In this document: piece after piece, positions 18,816 to 27,368 of the stretch | Position numbering within the stretch: the stretch's first letter is position 1 | Layout: each line of letters begins with the position of its first letter | Source: Crateriforma conspicua | GTDB taxonomy: Bacteria; Planctomycetota; Planctomycetia; Pirellulales; Pirellulaceae | DNA length: 64,000 nucleotides | Direction of reading: 5' to 3' | Assembly (NCBI RefSeq): GCF_007752935.1 | Contig: NZ_CP036319.1 | Coordinates: forward strand, 248,001 to 312,000 | Program-made: the position numbers and the translations under genes | Notes under the pieces: model-generated | What the model was told of the DNA's origin: nothing | The model's input: only the letters and a program-made list of their open reading frames with translations | The model's database searches: none

Positions 18816-18847
18816 CGACGTCCCGTCGTTGTTTTCCGCTCGCGCGG
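18816..18847. repeat. Interspersed hairpin element, copy 3
   Basis: CGACG-tcc-CGTCG then ttgttttccgctcgcgcgg. The stem differs from copy 2 by paired changes. Confidence 0.7.
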
Positions 18848-18937
18848 CGGATGCCCGTTGGCTGCCGTCAACTTTCGCTCACTTCGTAACCAATACCGAC
18901 GGATAACCATGGGTTGTTCCGGAGCGGGACTTGCACG

Positions 18938-18945
18938 CTTTTTTT
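18938..18945. repeat. Target-site duplication, left
   Basis: CTTTTTTT, repeated at 20244-20251. Confidence 0.85.
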
Positions 18946-18968
18946 GGTCCATCCGGGTTTATTGTGGG
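18946..18968. repeat. Left terminal inverted repeat of the IS
   Basis: Starts GGTCCATCCGGG and ends TTGTGGG; it contains the transposase stop codon. Confidence 0.9.
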
Positions 18969-20188
18969 CAGAGATCCAGTCCGCCGCAGTAGAAATAGAT
19001 CGCGGTTTTGAAGTTCTCTCGGTTTCGGTAGCCACCGACGCGTCGTTTGATTGACATGATCTTGCTGTTGATTCCTTCGGCTACCGCGTTGGTGATTCCA
19101 TGAACGCAGTAACTGACGACGTTGGCGAGACGTTCCTTGATGGTGCGGGCGACCTTCTTCAGCGGAGTCAGCTTGGTGTGAATCACTCGCCGGTACCAGT
19201 CCTGGAAGAAGAGCGTTGCTGACCCCGCGTCCTCATGGTGCCACAGATCGCGAAGCATTTCCTTATAGGCCCAAGCCTTTCCCGTCTCCAACTCTTGCTT
19301 GTAGACCCGGTCGAATCGTTCTCGCTGGGCGTCAGTCAGGTTCTCTTGCCCCGAGAGCCAGAGATAGCGAGTTCCCGTCAAGCGATCATCGCCCTGACTC
19401 TTCAGTTGGCGGTGTTCGCCGCGGCGAACCTTGTCGACCGCCTCGCTCGCCAGCTTCATGATGTGAAAACGATCGTGCACGATCTTGTGCTCCGCCATTG
19501 GAATGTTCTGCTTCGCGCTTCGGACGAACGCGGCACTCATGTCCATCGCGATGGCCTCGACAGAATCGCGTTGCTCCTGCGAAAGCTGCGAAAAACAGGC
19601 GTTTCCGCTCTCGGTATCGTTGCCATCGGAGATCGCTTCGACGGTGCTGCGATCAAGGTCATAAATCAACGTGATGTAGTTTTGCCCTTTGCGGAAGGCC
19701 TTTTCGTCGATGCCAATTCGCGGCATCGGTTTTGCCGACTTGCGAGCTTGCCCGCGAGCGACTGCTCTTTTGAGAATGTGCCAGGTCTCGTCCCAGCTTG
19801 TCTTCAAGATGCCTTGGGCTCCTTGGACGGTTTGCGTGGCGAGCAACACATCGATCGCAAAGCGTTCAAAGAAAATAGTGAAGCGACTGCTCTTCTCCGC
19901 CCAAGGCAACGTCGCCTGCCTGACGCCGTGCTCAGGGCAATTCACCCGAGGCGGTTGAGCGTGAAGGACGGTGCGGAAATGCATGGTGTCCAGGTGTCGC
20001 CAGCGACGCGACTTCGTGTGATCGTAGACCGAGCAGGCCTTGCCGCATTCAGGGCAACAAAATGAGGTTCCCTCAGGATGTTCGACGTACACGTCAACTT
20101 GCTGGGCTTCGGGATCGAGTTTGACATCAGCCACGAACCAAGGCTGCTTGAGTCCGAGGATCTGCTGGTAGAATTCGGTTTCTTGCAT
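18959..20188 (-). CDS. tnp: ISL3-family transposase
   Basis: 409 residues, ATG start preceded by aaaggaggg. A zinc-finger-like N-terminus has CCPECGK (44-50) and NCPEHG (83-88). The catalytic triad of the DDE domain is visible as GIDEKAF (Asp161), AMDMSAAF (Asp216) and NAVAEGINSK (Glu371). RDLWHHED and SIKRRVGGYRNRENF are typical of the family. It cuts and pastes the element; the length is normal and no frameshift is present. Confidence 0.96.
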   Translation of the reverse strand: MQETEFYQQILGLKQPWFVADVKLDPEAQQVDVYVEHPEGTSFCCPECGKACSVYDHTKSRRWRHLDTMHFRTVLHAQPPRVNCPEHGVRQATLPWAEKSSRFTIFFERFAIDVLLATQTVQGAQGILKTSWDETWHILKRAVARGQARKSAKPMPRIGIDEKAFRKGQNYITLIYDLDRSTVEAISDGNDTESGNACFSQLSQEQRDSVEAIAMDMSAAFVRSAKQNIPMAEHKIVHDRFHIMKLASEAVDKVRRGEHRQLKSQGDDRLTGTRYLWLSGQENLTDAQRERFDRVYKQELETGKAWAYKEMLRDLWHHEDAGSATLFFQDWYRRVIHTKLTPLKKVARTIKERLANVVSYCVHGITNAVAEGINSKIMSIKRRVGGYRNRENFKTAIYFYCGGLDLCPQ

Positions 20189-20220
20189 CGGTGCCCTCCT
20201 TTGCGGAGAATTCTAACCGA

Positions 20221-20243
20221 CCCACAGAATTCCCGGATGGACC
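20221..20243. repeat. Right terminal inverted repeat of the IS
   Basis: Reverse complement starts GGTCCATCCGGG and ends TCTGTGGG. Confidence 0.9.
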
Positions 20244-20251
20244 CTTTTTTT
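20244..20251. repeat. Target-site duplication, right
   Basis: CTTTTTTT. Confidence 0.85.
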
Positions 20252-20313
20252 TCTGCTTGCACGTCAAATCTTCCCGCCCGGAAAACCCGGACGTTATCCC
20301 GCTTGAATTAAAT

Positions 20314-21318
20314 ATGGCGAAGTACACTCATTTAGGCGGCGAGTTCTGGAAATCGGCTGACAAGGTATTCCACAATCAAACGCCGATTAACCTTTCACCG
20401 AAAACCACGATGATATCCTTCGGTGTTTGGGCATGCGACGGTGTCAATGTTTACGCATTGTTTTCGCACCGTAGGTCCATAGATGCAGAATCGTTCGAGC
20501 CAATCAATGCCGCTTTTGCGAAAGACAAGTTTGGAGTTTACACCTGGCACAAAAAGGTCCCAGCAGATGCAGAGTCATTCATTGCACTCGATTCCGGGCA
20601 AGAACATCGCCTCATATTCATGGGTGAAGCGAGCTACACCGGTGGTTACGGCAAAGATAAAGAAAACGTCTACTTTTGCCACATAAAAGTAAAGAAGGCA
20701 GATCGCGATACGTTTGTCTCACTAGGTAAGGGATTTGGGAAAGATTCGTCTAACGTATTTTTTGAACAGCATACCTTGCCCGGTGCTGATCCCTCACAAT
20801 GGCGTTACGTCGGAAGCAATTTCAGCCGTGACCACAAACACGTTTATTATGAAAATAAAAAATTGCCAAAGGCGAAGCCTGACAACTTCAAAAGGTTAGC
20901 GCCATATCGATCATCATTTGCGTATGACGGATACAACTATTTTGAGCATGAACGCCTTTCATCTAGGGACGCGTACATTGAGACATTAAATCTAGAGGTC
21001 AAGAGTTTATCTGAAATGGCTGAGATAGTTCGAACCGGCAAATTTGAAGAAGTGAAACAACTCGGTAATCGAGAGCTGTATCCTCCAGATGAAGACATGT
21101 TTCGGTCGGCTGAATATGGCCCTGGAGAATACAATATTGGAGATACTATTGAATCAATGACCTCGAAATTTGGGCAGCCACAGGAACTTTCTCGTCATGA
21201 ATACATGGAAGTAAGATACGATGACCTCGAATCCGATGAGCAAGCCGTCTATTTCTCTCGGGGAAAACACGTTTTAAAGTGCATATTCCGAAACAGTAAA
21301 CTCACTACCGCATGGTGA
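20314..21318 (+). CDS. DKNYY-repeat protein
   Basis: Cassette 30, 334 residues, ATG at the first start inside the cassette. Repeats of about 30-35 residues follow the DKNYY pattern: FAKDKFGVYTWHKKVP, YGKDKENVYFCHIKVKKAD, FGKDSSNVFFEQHTLPGAD and FSRDHKHVYYENKKLPKAK, so a beta-rich repeat fold is expected. The C-terminal 100 residues form a separate domain. Lower GC and more AAA and ATT codons than its neighbours suggest a different origin. No signal peptide seen. Function unknown. Confidence 0.8.
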   Translation: MAKYTHLGGEFWKSADKVFHNQTPINLSPKTTMISFGVWACDGVNVYALFSHRRSIDAESFEPINAAFAKDKFGVYTWHKKVPADAESFIALDSGQEHRLIFMGEASYTGGYGKDKENVYFCHIKVKKADRDTFVSLGKGFGKDSSNVFFEQHTLPGADPSQWRYVGSNFSRDHKHVYYENKKLPKAKPDNFKRLAPYRSSFAYDGYNYFEHERLSSRDAYIETLNLEVKSLSEMAEIVRTGKFEEVKQLGNRELYPPDEDMFRSAEYGPGEYNIGDTIESMTSKFGQPQELSRHEYMEVRYDDLESDEQAVYFSRGKHVLKCIFRNSKLTTAW

Positions 21319-21332
21319 TAACCACAATCGCG

Positions 21333-21425
21333 GGATAACAACGGGATGAACCGCAGTCGGGCTTGCGGTCGTTTTGGCACATCAAATGGGTAATCGTCCC
21401 GACGCGGTTATCCCAACCGTTATCC
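21333..21425 (+). other. attC of cassette 30
   Basis: R'' GGATAAC, R' GTTATCC, 93 nt. Cassette start GTTATCCCG matches CGGGATAAC over nine bases. Confidence 0.94.
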
Positions 21426-21447
21426 GACTGGCATTCATCGCATCGAA

Positions 21448-21765
21448 ATGAAATTCGGCCTGCAAACTCTCGTTTCCCTTGTGACGGGTTCATCTCTACT
21501 ATGCGTCATCATCCGCGAACCGCAACTTGCGTTCTTCATTCTCACGTTTGGCTTGGGCATTCCGATTCTGGCCATTGGGCTAACTGCCCCGCAAACTGGA
21601 ACTCGCCTCCACGTTGAGTCTCGACCGCTGGCGATGCCGCTGATGAAGACGTGGGCCGTTGTTGCTGTTGGCGTTGTACTGCTTGCCCTTCTCGATCTCG
21701 TCTTCCCTTCACTTCGATACGACCTTGGATTCCCCCGAACTCGTAGTTACAACCGTTGGTTCTAG
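21448..21765 (+). CDS. Small membrane protein
   Basis: Cassette 31, 105 residues, ATG start. Helices at about 5-22, 26-46 and 66-87. No family recognised. About 120 nt of gene-less sequence with a hairpin element follows before the attC. Confidence 0.65.
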   Translation: MKFGLQTLVSLVTGSSLLCVIIREPQLAFFILTFGLGIPILAIGLTAPQTGTRLHVESRPLAMPLMKTWAVVAVGVVLLALLDLVFPSLRYDLGFPRTRSYNRWF

Positions 21766-21810
21766 TTGCTTACTTGCGATTGCAATCACTTGTAACGCAG
21801 GCCATACTAG

Positions 21811-21842
21811 CGACGTTCCGTCGTTGTTTTCCGCTCTCGCGG
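21811..21842. repeat. Interspersed hairpin element, copy 4
   Basis: CGACG-ttc-CGTCG then ttgttttccgctctcgcgg; lies between the gene and the attC of cassette 31. Confidence 0.7.
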
Positions 21843-21885
21843 TTTATGCACGCTGGCGGTCCCCGTGCTGACCATACGGCGGTGC

Positions 21886-21976
21886 GGATAACCATGGGTT
21901 GCACCGGAGCCGGGCTTGCGAGCGTTTTCTGATGGTTGACTTATCCGTCCCGGCCCGGTGAACCCTACCGTTACCC
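21886..21976 (+). other. attC of cassette 31
   Basis: R'' GGATAAC, R' GTTACCC, 91 nt. Confidence 0.93.
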
Positions 21977-22021
21977 GACTGATCGAAACCACTGCAACTC
22001 CTCAACACGTCCCCGATATCA

Positions 22022-22567
22022 ATGGTTTCTGCGTCGTTCACGTATGACCGGGCCGAGTACCTCCGTGGGTTTCGCCGGTACCGTATCGCATCACTTGGAT
22101 CGAAACGCGATCTGCTACTCGGAATAGCTGCGATCGTTGGCGGTGTCTACTTTTACTTTGCAGGGTACGCCTTCGTAGCCGCTGTTCTTTTACTCGCCGG
22201 AATCGTCCTGACTACGATGGTTGTTTTCGCCGTCGTCGTCCAGCCAATACTCGTTTACAATGCTCACCCTAAATTGAAGGATCGCTATTCGCTTACTTTT
22301 TCCGACACCGGGATCTCATTTCATACCGACGAGATCGACGCCGACGTAAAATGGTCGATGTATTCCGGGTGGATTCAGGACAACGAGTTCTTTACGCTAT
22401 TCTACGATCAGCGAGAGATGCTGATTGTGCCCAAGCGGGCGTTAGCGCAAGGTGATGATTCACGCCTCCAGTCACTGCTGTCCCAGTACGTTGGCCGGGC
22501 ACTGCAAACGACGGGTAACCATCGGTTGCAACGGAGCGGCGGTGGTGGCCGTTTTGACAAAGGCTGA
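22022..22567 (+). CDS. YcxB-like membrane protein
   Basis: Cassette 32, 181 residues, ATG start. A short cytoplasmic N-terminus, two helices (about 33-52 and 55-80), then a YcxB-type C-terminal domain: YSLTFSDTGISFHTDEIDAD, WSMYSGWIQDNEFFTLFYDQ and MLIVPKRAL. Proteins of this family have no settled function. The last 20 residues run through the attC. Confidence 0.8.
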   Translation: MVSASFTYDRAEYLRGFRRYRIASLGSKRDLLLGIAAIVGGVYFYFAGYAFVAAVLLLAGIVLTTMVVFAVVVQPILVYNAHPKLKDRYSLTFSDTGISFHTDEIDADVKWSMYSGWIQDNEFFTLFYDQREMLIVPKRALAQGDDSRLQSLLSQYVGRALQTTGNHRLQRSGGGGRFDKG

Positions 22568-22604
22568 GTCTTTCGCCGCCGCCCGCTGAACCGTACCGTT
22601 CGCC
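22513..22604 (+). other. attC of cassette 32
   Basis: R'' GGGTAAC, R' GTTCGCC, 92 nt. Confidence 0.93.
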
Positions 22605-22628
22605 GTAATCGATAGTTTGAATTGTTGC

Positions 22629-22976
22629 ATGACACCCAACCCGTATGCCCCAACCGAATCCGACGCAACATCGGGCGTTCACCGGCTCCGATTGAACGGA
22701 TTCGCGCAAGGCACACGCGACGCAGTCGTATTTTCCACCGTCCTGCTCGTATGTTTGGTTCCCGTACTACGCCCGTATTACGATTCACTGTTGTCAACGA
22801 TAGCGGACACGTTGTGGATTCCAGTGATTTGGATTCTAGCGGCAGGTACAGTCGCTGAAGTGAAATATCGGCGGAGCGTTCCTGATCCTTCTAGGAGGTC
22901 TTGGCTTTCGTCCGACCTAAATCCTTCGCATGGGGAGATCGGCGAACCAGCGGATGCACGTGAGTCGCCGAGTTAG
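22629..22976 (+). CDS. Small membrane protein with TPNPYAPTE N-terminus (copy 1)
   Basis: Cassette 33, 115 residues; ATG chosen over an upstream TTG because it puts the NPYAP motif at the N-terminus as in cassette 90. Two helices at about 33-48 and 58-75, polar tail running into the attC. Cassette 79 is an identical copy. Confidence 0.75.
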   Translation: MTPNPYAPTESDATSGVHRLRLNGFAQGTRDAVVFSTVLLVCLVPVLRPYYDSLLSTIADTLWIPVIWILAAGTVAEVKYRRSVPDPSRRSWLSSDLNPSHGEIGEPADARESPS

Positions 22977-23030
22977 TTTTTTTGAAGTGGTCAGTCATTC
23001 GCGGCGACCACGTGATCCGTATCGTTATGT
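22941..23030 (+). other. attC of cassette 33
   Basis: R'' GGCGAAC, R' GTTATGT, 90 nt. Confidence 0.93.
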
Positions 23031-23048
23031 GAAAGGAGAACATTAAAC

Positions 23049-23483
23049 GTGAATCGAATCTGTAGTTTTTCCATACTGTTGGTCGCGATTCTCTGCCTTG
23101 GTGTGTCGGGATGCGATACGACTTCGGAATCGACACCGACAGTCGATTCTCCCTGGCGAGATGTTGACGATAGCGACGTGTCGTCATCACACGTTGCCCT
23201 TGATGACGCCGGGTTCGTTTTCAATTGCACCAATGACCACTTTGGTCACTTCCTTCGCGTTGTTTGCGACACCTGCAAGTGCCGAGTGATTCTCACGCCG
23301 GATGATTTGGCTCAGCGTGGCCTCAATATTGAGATTTCTGCGGGCGACGAGAACGAATTGTTTCCCAAGTTGGCCACTTCGCTTGGCCTTAACGCAACCA
23401 AGAACGCAGACGGTGTCTGGGTCATGGCTGATCCAAGTGATCAATCGAACTCAGAACTTGCCATCGGTCCCGGGGAGCTGTAG
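23049..23483 (+). CDS. Lipoprotein with STN-like domain
   Basis: Cassette 34, 144 residues, GTG start with aaaggag upstream. Lipobox VSGC (Cys22). The mature part (about 65-128: VVCDTCKCRVILTPDDLAQRG, then LFPKLATSLGLNATKNADGVWVM) has the strand-helix-strand order of the STN/secretin N-terminal domain, as found in secretins and TonB receptors. It may be a stand-alone periplasmic contact module. Confidence 0.75.
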   Translation: MNRICSFSILLVAILCLGVSGCDTTSESTPTVDSPWRDVDDSDVSSSHVALDDAGFVFNCTNDHFGHFLRVVCDTCKCRVILTPDDLAQRGLNIEISAGDENELFPKLATSLGLNATKNADGVWVMADPSDQSNSELAIGPGEL

Positions 23484-23488
23484 AGATC

Positions 23489-23579
23489 ACATAACCATGC
23501 CGTCCACCGGAGCCGGCGAGTTTCCATTCTCGCCACGGTTGACTTCACACCGCCGGCCCGGTGACGGCGGCCGTTATGC
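23489..23579 (+). other. attC of cassette 34
   Basis: R'' ACATAAC, R' GTTATGC, 91 nt. Cassette start GTTATGTGA matches TCACATAAC over nine bases. Confidence 0.94.
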
Positions 23580-23594
23580 CACAGAAGCAAGCTT

Positions 23595-24482
23595 ATGGAT
23601 GAACCGCCGACATTTCGTGGTGAAATCGCGTTTACGTATCGATCGTTGCGCTCGCATCTGCGCGAATACCTAAGCCGTCCGTTTCCGATCATCGCGTGTG
23701 CGGTTGCTGTCTTTGGCGTTCTTTGGACGATCGGCGAAGCGACGATTCAATTTACCGACGCAAACCCGCGCGGCGTTAGTTCCTACCTGTTACTTGTTGG
23801 CGCATCAATTGTCGCCTCACTTGCCTGGACGATCTACGAATACGTTCACCATGTTCCTGATGGATTTGAAAACGTTTTCCCGGCAGCCCAGCGAATAGCT
23901 CATCTCCAACGTCCACTCTGGGAATTTCGCCTCGCCAAGTCTCTGTTGGCTCAAAGGCTTGCTCCTTATGAGCGCGAGCTGCGAGACATGGAGTCCGGAC
24001 GCTACTTTGTAATCGCAGAGAAACCGGAGAGTTTGCAGGCGTACATACGATGGGCGGGAGCTCGAAACGAAAATCTATTCTCGATGCTTGACGTCGCGAA
24101 GGAGCTGATTCTGAACGATTTTCCGGCGTCCCTTCAATCAACGGACACCGAATCGGCAGACCCGAAAAGGATTTTGGACGCGGTTGAGAGGCTTGGGCGA
24201 TTCTACGGCGAAACCGTCGCGTTTGAACGCGCCTCACGCGCTGTCATGCCGTCAGATGATTTCAAAGAACTACATCAGCTGCAATTTGGCTGGTCCGATT
24301 CAATTCGCGACGGCGTACGTCAACTATTTCAATTCTTACAACGAATGTGCGAATGCGATCCTCACGGTGACAATCACATTAAGTTCGAGATCGTTTTCGA
24401 CGAACCGGACAACGTATCACGCTACTGCGATGAACTCGACAGACTCGGAAGCAACGTGCATGCCCTCGAACAGAACTGGTAG
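23595..24482 (+). CDS. Membrane protein with large cytoplasmic domain
   Basis: Cassette 35, 295 residues, ATG start. Two N-terminal helices (about 30-47 and 62-83) precede a helical soluble domain of about 200 residues. No catalytic motif recognised. The layout resembles two-helix effector proteins of conflict systems, but this is only a resemblance. Confidence 0.75.
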   Translation: MDEPPTFRGEIAFTYRSLRSHLREYLSRPFPIIACAVAVFGVLWTIGEATIQFTDANPRGVSSYLLLVGASIVASLAWTIYEYVHHVPDGFENVFPAAQRIAHLQRPLWEFRLAKSLLAQRLAPYERELRDMESGRYFVIAEKPESLQAYIRWAGARNENLFSMLDVAKELILNDFPASLQSTDTESADPKRILDAVERLGRFYGETVAFERASRAVMPSDDFKELHQLQFGWSDSIRDGVRQLFQFLQRMCECDPHGDNHIKFEIVFDEPDNVSRYCDELDRLGSNVHALEQNW

Positions 24483-24489
24483 CATTTTG

Positions 24490-24579
24490 GCATAACCATC
24501 GGATGCAACGGAGGACCGGTGGTTCGTTTTCACAAATGGAATGTCAACTCCCGGTCCCCGCTGATCCGGGTCGTTCTGC
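24490..24579 (+). other. attC of cassette 35
   Basis: R'' GCATAAC, R' GTTCTGC, 90 nt. Confidence 0.93.
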
Positions 24580-24592
24580 GAAGAATACTCAT

Positions 24593-25099
24593 ATGAAAAT
24601 CCTCCCCCAATTCATTGCCATGCTCACCTGCGGCGTCATCCTTTCCGGGTGCACGGCCCCTGCGGCCCCTGAATACAGCGACCCCGATCGGGTTGCTGAA
24701 GCCTACGTGAAGGCCGTCCTCGCGAAGGATGGATCACACACCAAGCTCGAGCTCACCGACCCCGACCCGGAGCTGCAAAGTTTCTGCAATGCTGGCTTGT
24801 CGGCGGAATGGAGGGAAAGCATGCCTCCTCAGGTCACATTTGCTGAACGGTTAAACTCGGGTGTGAAGGGCCCGGGGCGCAGTGAGAACCTCGAGGATTA
24901 CCTTGTTGGTCTCACCGGGAATGGACCATTCACCAGTTCCGGCTTTGTTTCCTACTTCGTTGAAATGAAGTTCGTTGGCGGCGACGGGAAGGAACATTCG
25001 GCCGCTCTTGCCCTGCGCCCCGACCATGGAGGTCAACGTTTGACGAAGGGTAAGATGTTTGATTGGAAAGACGTAGAATGGAAGGTCGTTCCGCGATAG
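24593..25099 (+). CDS. Lipoprotein (copy 2)
   Basis: Cassette 36; protein identical to that of cassette 25 (168 residues, lipobox LSGC). Confidence 0.8.
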   Translation: MKILPQFIAMLTCGVILSGCTAPAAPEYSDPDRVAEAYVKAVLAKDGSHTKLELTDPDPELQSFCNAGLSAEWRESMPPQVTFAERLNSGVKGPGRSENLEDYLVGLTGNGPFTSSGFVSYFVEMKFVGGDGKEHSAALALRPDHGGQRLTKGKMFDWKDVEWKVVPR

Positions 25100-25153
25100 G
25101 CCTGTCGACTGGTCACGGGTTGTGGCAGCTGTGGTTGCATCTAAACACGGGAT

Positions 25154-25243
25154 GCAGAACCATGCGATGCAACGGAGCCGGGCTTGCAAGGTTTCACAAA
25201 TGGAAGATCAGCTCTCCCGGCCCGCTGATCGCTACCGTTCCCC
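25154..25243 (+). other. attC of cassette 36
   Basis: R'' GCAGAAC, R' GTTCCCC, 90 nt. Confidence 0.93.
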
Positions 25244-25255
25244 GATTGACTGCCA

Positions 25256-25819
25256 ATGATCGCACTCGGCTACATGGCGAAACGAGTTGTCGAGCGTCCC
25301 GATTGGCTGGACGTGCCATCTGTCCGCGACGTTTACGCCGTGTCCGACTGCATCTCGCCGGACTTCGCAGACTACATCACCTTTTGGACGCATAACGGCT
25401 TCTGGTTCTTCGACAGCCCTTCCCAGATTACCCGGCTCTGTACGCATCACGGCATCTCGTTGGATGGCCTTACCTTCGTCTATTACGAAGCCCATCCGCA
25501 GCAATTCGACAACGACAATCACACGTGGTGGGACTTCGGGCCTGACCCGGACATCAAGACCGATGTTTCGCCGGTCACCGCATCGACTCTTCTCGGATAC
25601 GACATCGTTTGCTACTCGATGCAAAATTCACCAGAACACTCACCATTGTCCTGCAACCATGTGGCGACCGACGTTCGCGTGAACTCGCATTGCCTGATTG
25701 ATTCGCTTGACTATGCTGTCCGGTGTCTGGAAACTGGGGTCTTTGACAATGCCGAACCTGGGCCTATGCGAATCGTCGCCGTTCACTCACTTCGAGCGGG
25801 AGCGGACGGGGAACCATGA
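25256..25819 (+). CDS. Hypothetical protein
   Basis: Cassette 37, 187 residues, ATG start. Soluble and rich in aromatic residues, H and D (ITFWTHNGFWFFDSP, HTWWDFGPDPD). No known motif, signal or membrane helix. TGA stop inside the attC. Confidence 0.7.
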   Translation: MIALGYMAKRVVERPDWLDVPSVRDVYAVSDCISPDFADYITFWTHNGFWFFDSPSQITRLCTHHGISLDGLTFVYYEAHPQQFDNDNHTWWDFGPDPDIKTDVSPVTASTLLGYDIVCYSMQNSPEHSPLSCNHVATDVRVNSHCLIDSLDYAVRCLETGVFDNAEPGPMRIVAVHSLRAGADGEP

Positions 25820-25898
25820 CATGCACGGGAGCACGGCTTGCGGCATTTTTCGCAATGGGGAGTCAAATCTCCGTGCCCCGTGATGTCCGACGTTCGCC
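25808..25898 (+). other. attC of cassette 37
   Basis: R'' GGGGAAC, R' GTTCGCC, 91 nt. Cassette start GTTCCCC matches. Confidence 0.93.
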
Positions 25899-25918
25899 CA
25901 ACAAGATAGCTCGTCGCT

Positions 25919-26398
25919 TTGAGTTCTAACCCGTTATCGTACCGTGCACGTCGCATGAACATGCGCGTCGAGGCTTCCGTCGATCACGGCGTGCTCAATT
26001 GGCGATACGTTGCCAACGGCGATGAATGGAAGCAATCCATGCCACTCGCAAAGATGGTCCCGCATCCGATGTTCTCCATCGACCGTGGGACGCGATGGAA
26101 GTACTTGGCGATGACTGTTCTCCTTCCTCTTCTTGCGTTTGGCGTCGTCAGCTGGCTCGAGTTTGGACTGACCTACACGATCTCTATCCCCGTCGTTTCG
26201 TTCCTGGTTCTCGCTTACCGCTTTTCTCCATGGCTAATCGGTCCCATAGAATGGGCTACATTCGATACAATGCTGAAAGACAAGACTGTCTATGTTTTTC
26301 GCGGCGCTCAGCAATCGGGTTTTGACGAATTCGTCGCTGCACTCGACAACGCGATTGACGCTGCCAGCACAATTCCCGAAGAAGTGGGCGAACCATGA
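25919..26398 (+). CDS. Two-helix membrane protein (copy 2)
   Basis: Cassette 38; identical protein to cassette 14 (159 residues, TTG start). Confidence 0.8.
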   Translation: MSSNPLSYRARRMNMRVEASVDHGVLNWRYVANGDEWKQSMPLAKMVPHPMFSIDRGTRWKYLAMTVLLPLLAFGVVSWLEFGLTYTISIPVVSFLVLAYRFSPWLIGPIEWATFDTMLKDKTVYVFRGAQQSGFDEFVAALDNAIDAASTIPEEVGEP

Positions 26399-26477
26399 CA
26401 TGCACGGGAGGACGGCTTGCGGCTTTTTTCGCAATGGATAGTTCACTCTCCGTCCCCCGTGATGTCGGTCGTTCGCC
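26387..26477 (+). other. attC of cassette 38
   Basis: R'' GGCGAAC, R' GTTCGCC, 91 nt. Confidence 0.93.
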
Positions 26478-26492
26478 GACAGAAATTGACCT

Positions 26493-26840
26493 ATGGCTGA
26501 TCCCTATCAACCTCCTCCGTATGACGCCGAACGATCGCAAGCGCCAAGCGTAACACCGTCACCGATTCTGCACGGTCTGATCTACACTTTACTTTTCCCG
26601 GTGGCCGCCGCATACACGATCATCGCAAGATCAATTGCTGGCCCCGGCTATACAACCGCGCCGAACCAGGGTGCAATGGTATTATTCTTTCTGTTTTGTC
26701 TCGCATGGCCAATTGTGGCTATCGTCGTAATTGGCATCATTCGTCGCTTCAGCGGCGTTCGTGGACTTGCAGCGTCTGCTGTTGGTGTACTTTCCTGGCT
26801 ATGTAGCTGCTACATTCCTTTCTGGATCGGCATGGATTGA
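26493..26840 (+). CDS. Small membrane protein with DPYQPPPYD N-terminus
   Basis: Cassette 39, 115 residues, ATG start. Proline-rich N-terminus of the NPYxPP kind, then helices at about 26-45, 61-82 and 88-110. No family recognised. Confidence 0.75.
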   Translation: MADPYQPPPYDAERSQAPSVTPSPILHGLIYTLLFPVAAAYTIIARSIAGPGYTTAPNQGAMVLFFLFCLAWPIVAIVVIGIIRRFSGVRGLAASAVGVLSWLCSCYIPFWIGMD

Positions 26841-26881
26841 GATGTTCTCGTCAGGTTCTCAGCCTCCGATTGCCAAATTGC

Positions 26882-26972
26882 GGCGAACCATGACATGCAC
26901 TGGAGGACGGCTTGCGACGTTTGCTCGGATCGACAATCAACTCTCCGTCCCCAGTGATGTCCGCCGTTATCC
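26882..26972 (+). other. attC of cassette 39
   Basis: R'' GGCGAAC, R' GTTATCC, 91 nt. Confidence 0.93.
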
Positions 26973-26993
26973 GACTGAGAGCATGGATACTCC

Positions 26994-27368
26994 ATGACTA
27001 ACGAGACCGACAAAACTCACATCAGAGTGCTTTCAGTCTTGCACATTGTTGCTGGCTTGTTCTTGTTTGCTACCTCACTTGGGCAGTTTCTTCTAGCCAA
27101 ACGTGTTGCGATAATGGGGCAGCTGCCCACTTTTATTTCGTTTTTGTTCGTTTTAATGCTGCTGACGTCATTGCTGATCTTCGTCGTGGGGATACTGCTG
27201 TATACGCGTAGGATGTACTGGTTTTGCTTCACTGTTGCTGCTGTCGAGTGTCTCATCATGCCGCTTGGAACAGTGCTTGGCGTCTTGACACTTGTCGTTC
27301 TCATGCGTCCATCGGTGACTGATGATTTCGTATCAAGGAACTCTGATCCGACTGCTGGTGACGGATAA
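26994..27368 (+). CDS. Four-helix small membrane protein (copy 2)
   Basis: Cassette 40; protein identical to cassette 7, with one silent change. Confidence 0.8.
   Translation: MTNETDKTHIRVLSVLHIVAGLFLFATSLGQFLLAKRVAIMGQLPTFISFLFVLMLLTSLLIFVVGILLYTRRMYWFCFTVAAVECLIMPLGTVLGVLTLVVLMRPSVTDDFVSRNSDPTAGDG

Larger units (their letters stand above)
18946..20243 (-). mobile_element. ISL3-family insertion sequence
   Basis: 1298 bp, bounded by 23-nt inverted repeats (18946-18968 and 20221-20243) that match at 19 of 23 positions and begin GGTCCATCCGGG. An 8-bp target duplication flanks it, as is usual for ISL3. One complete transposase gene reads on the minus strand. The ends and the gene look intact, so the element may be active. 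Confidence 0.95.
18901..20299 (+). other. attC of cassette 29, split by an IS
   Basis: R'' GGATAAC at 18901-18907 and R' GTTATCC at 20293-20299. Removing the IS and one target duplicate joins 18901-18945 to 20252-20299, giving a normal 93-nt attC with arms gttccggagcggga and tcccgcccggaaaac. The insertion lies in the loop between the arms. Confidence 0.9.

Noticed and set aside
19235-20065. 276-codon + strand frame
   Set aside because: Shadow of the ISL3 transposase.
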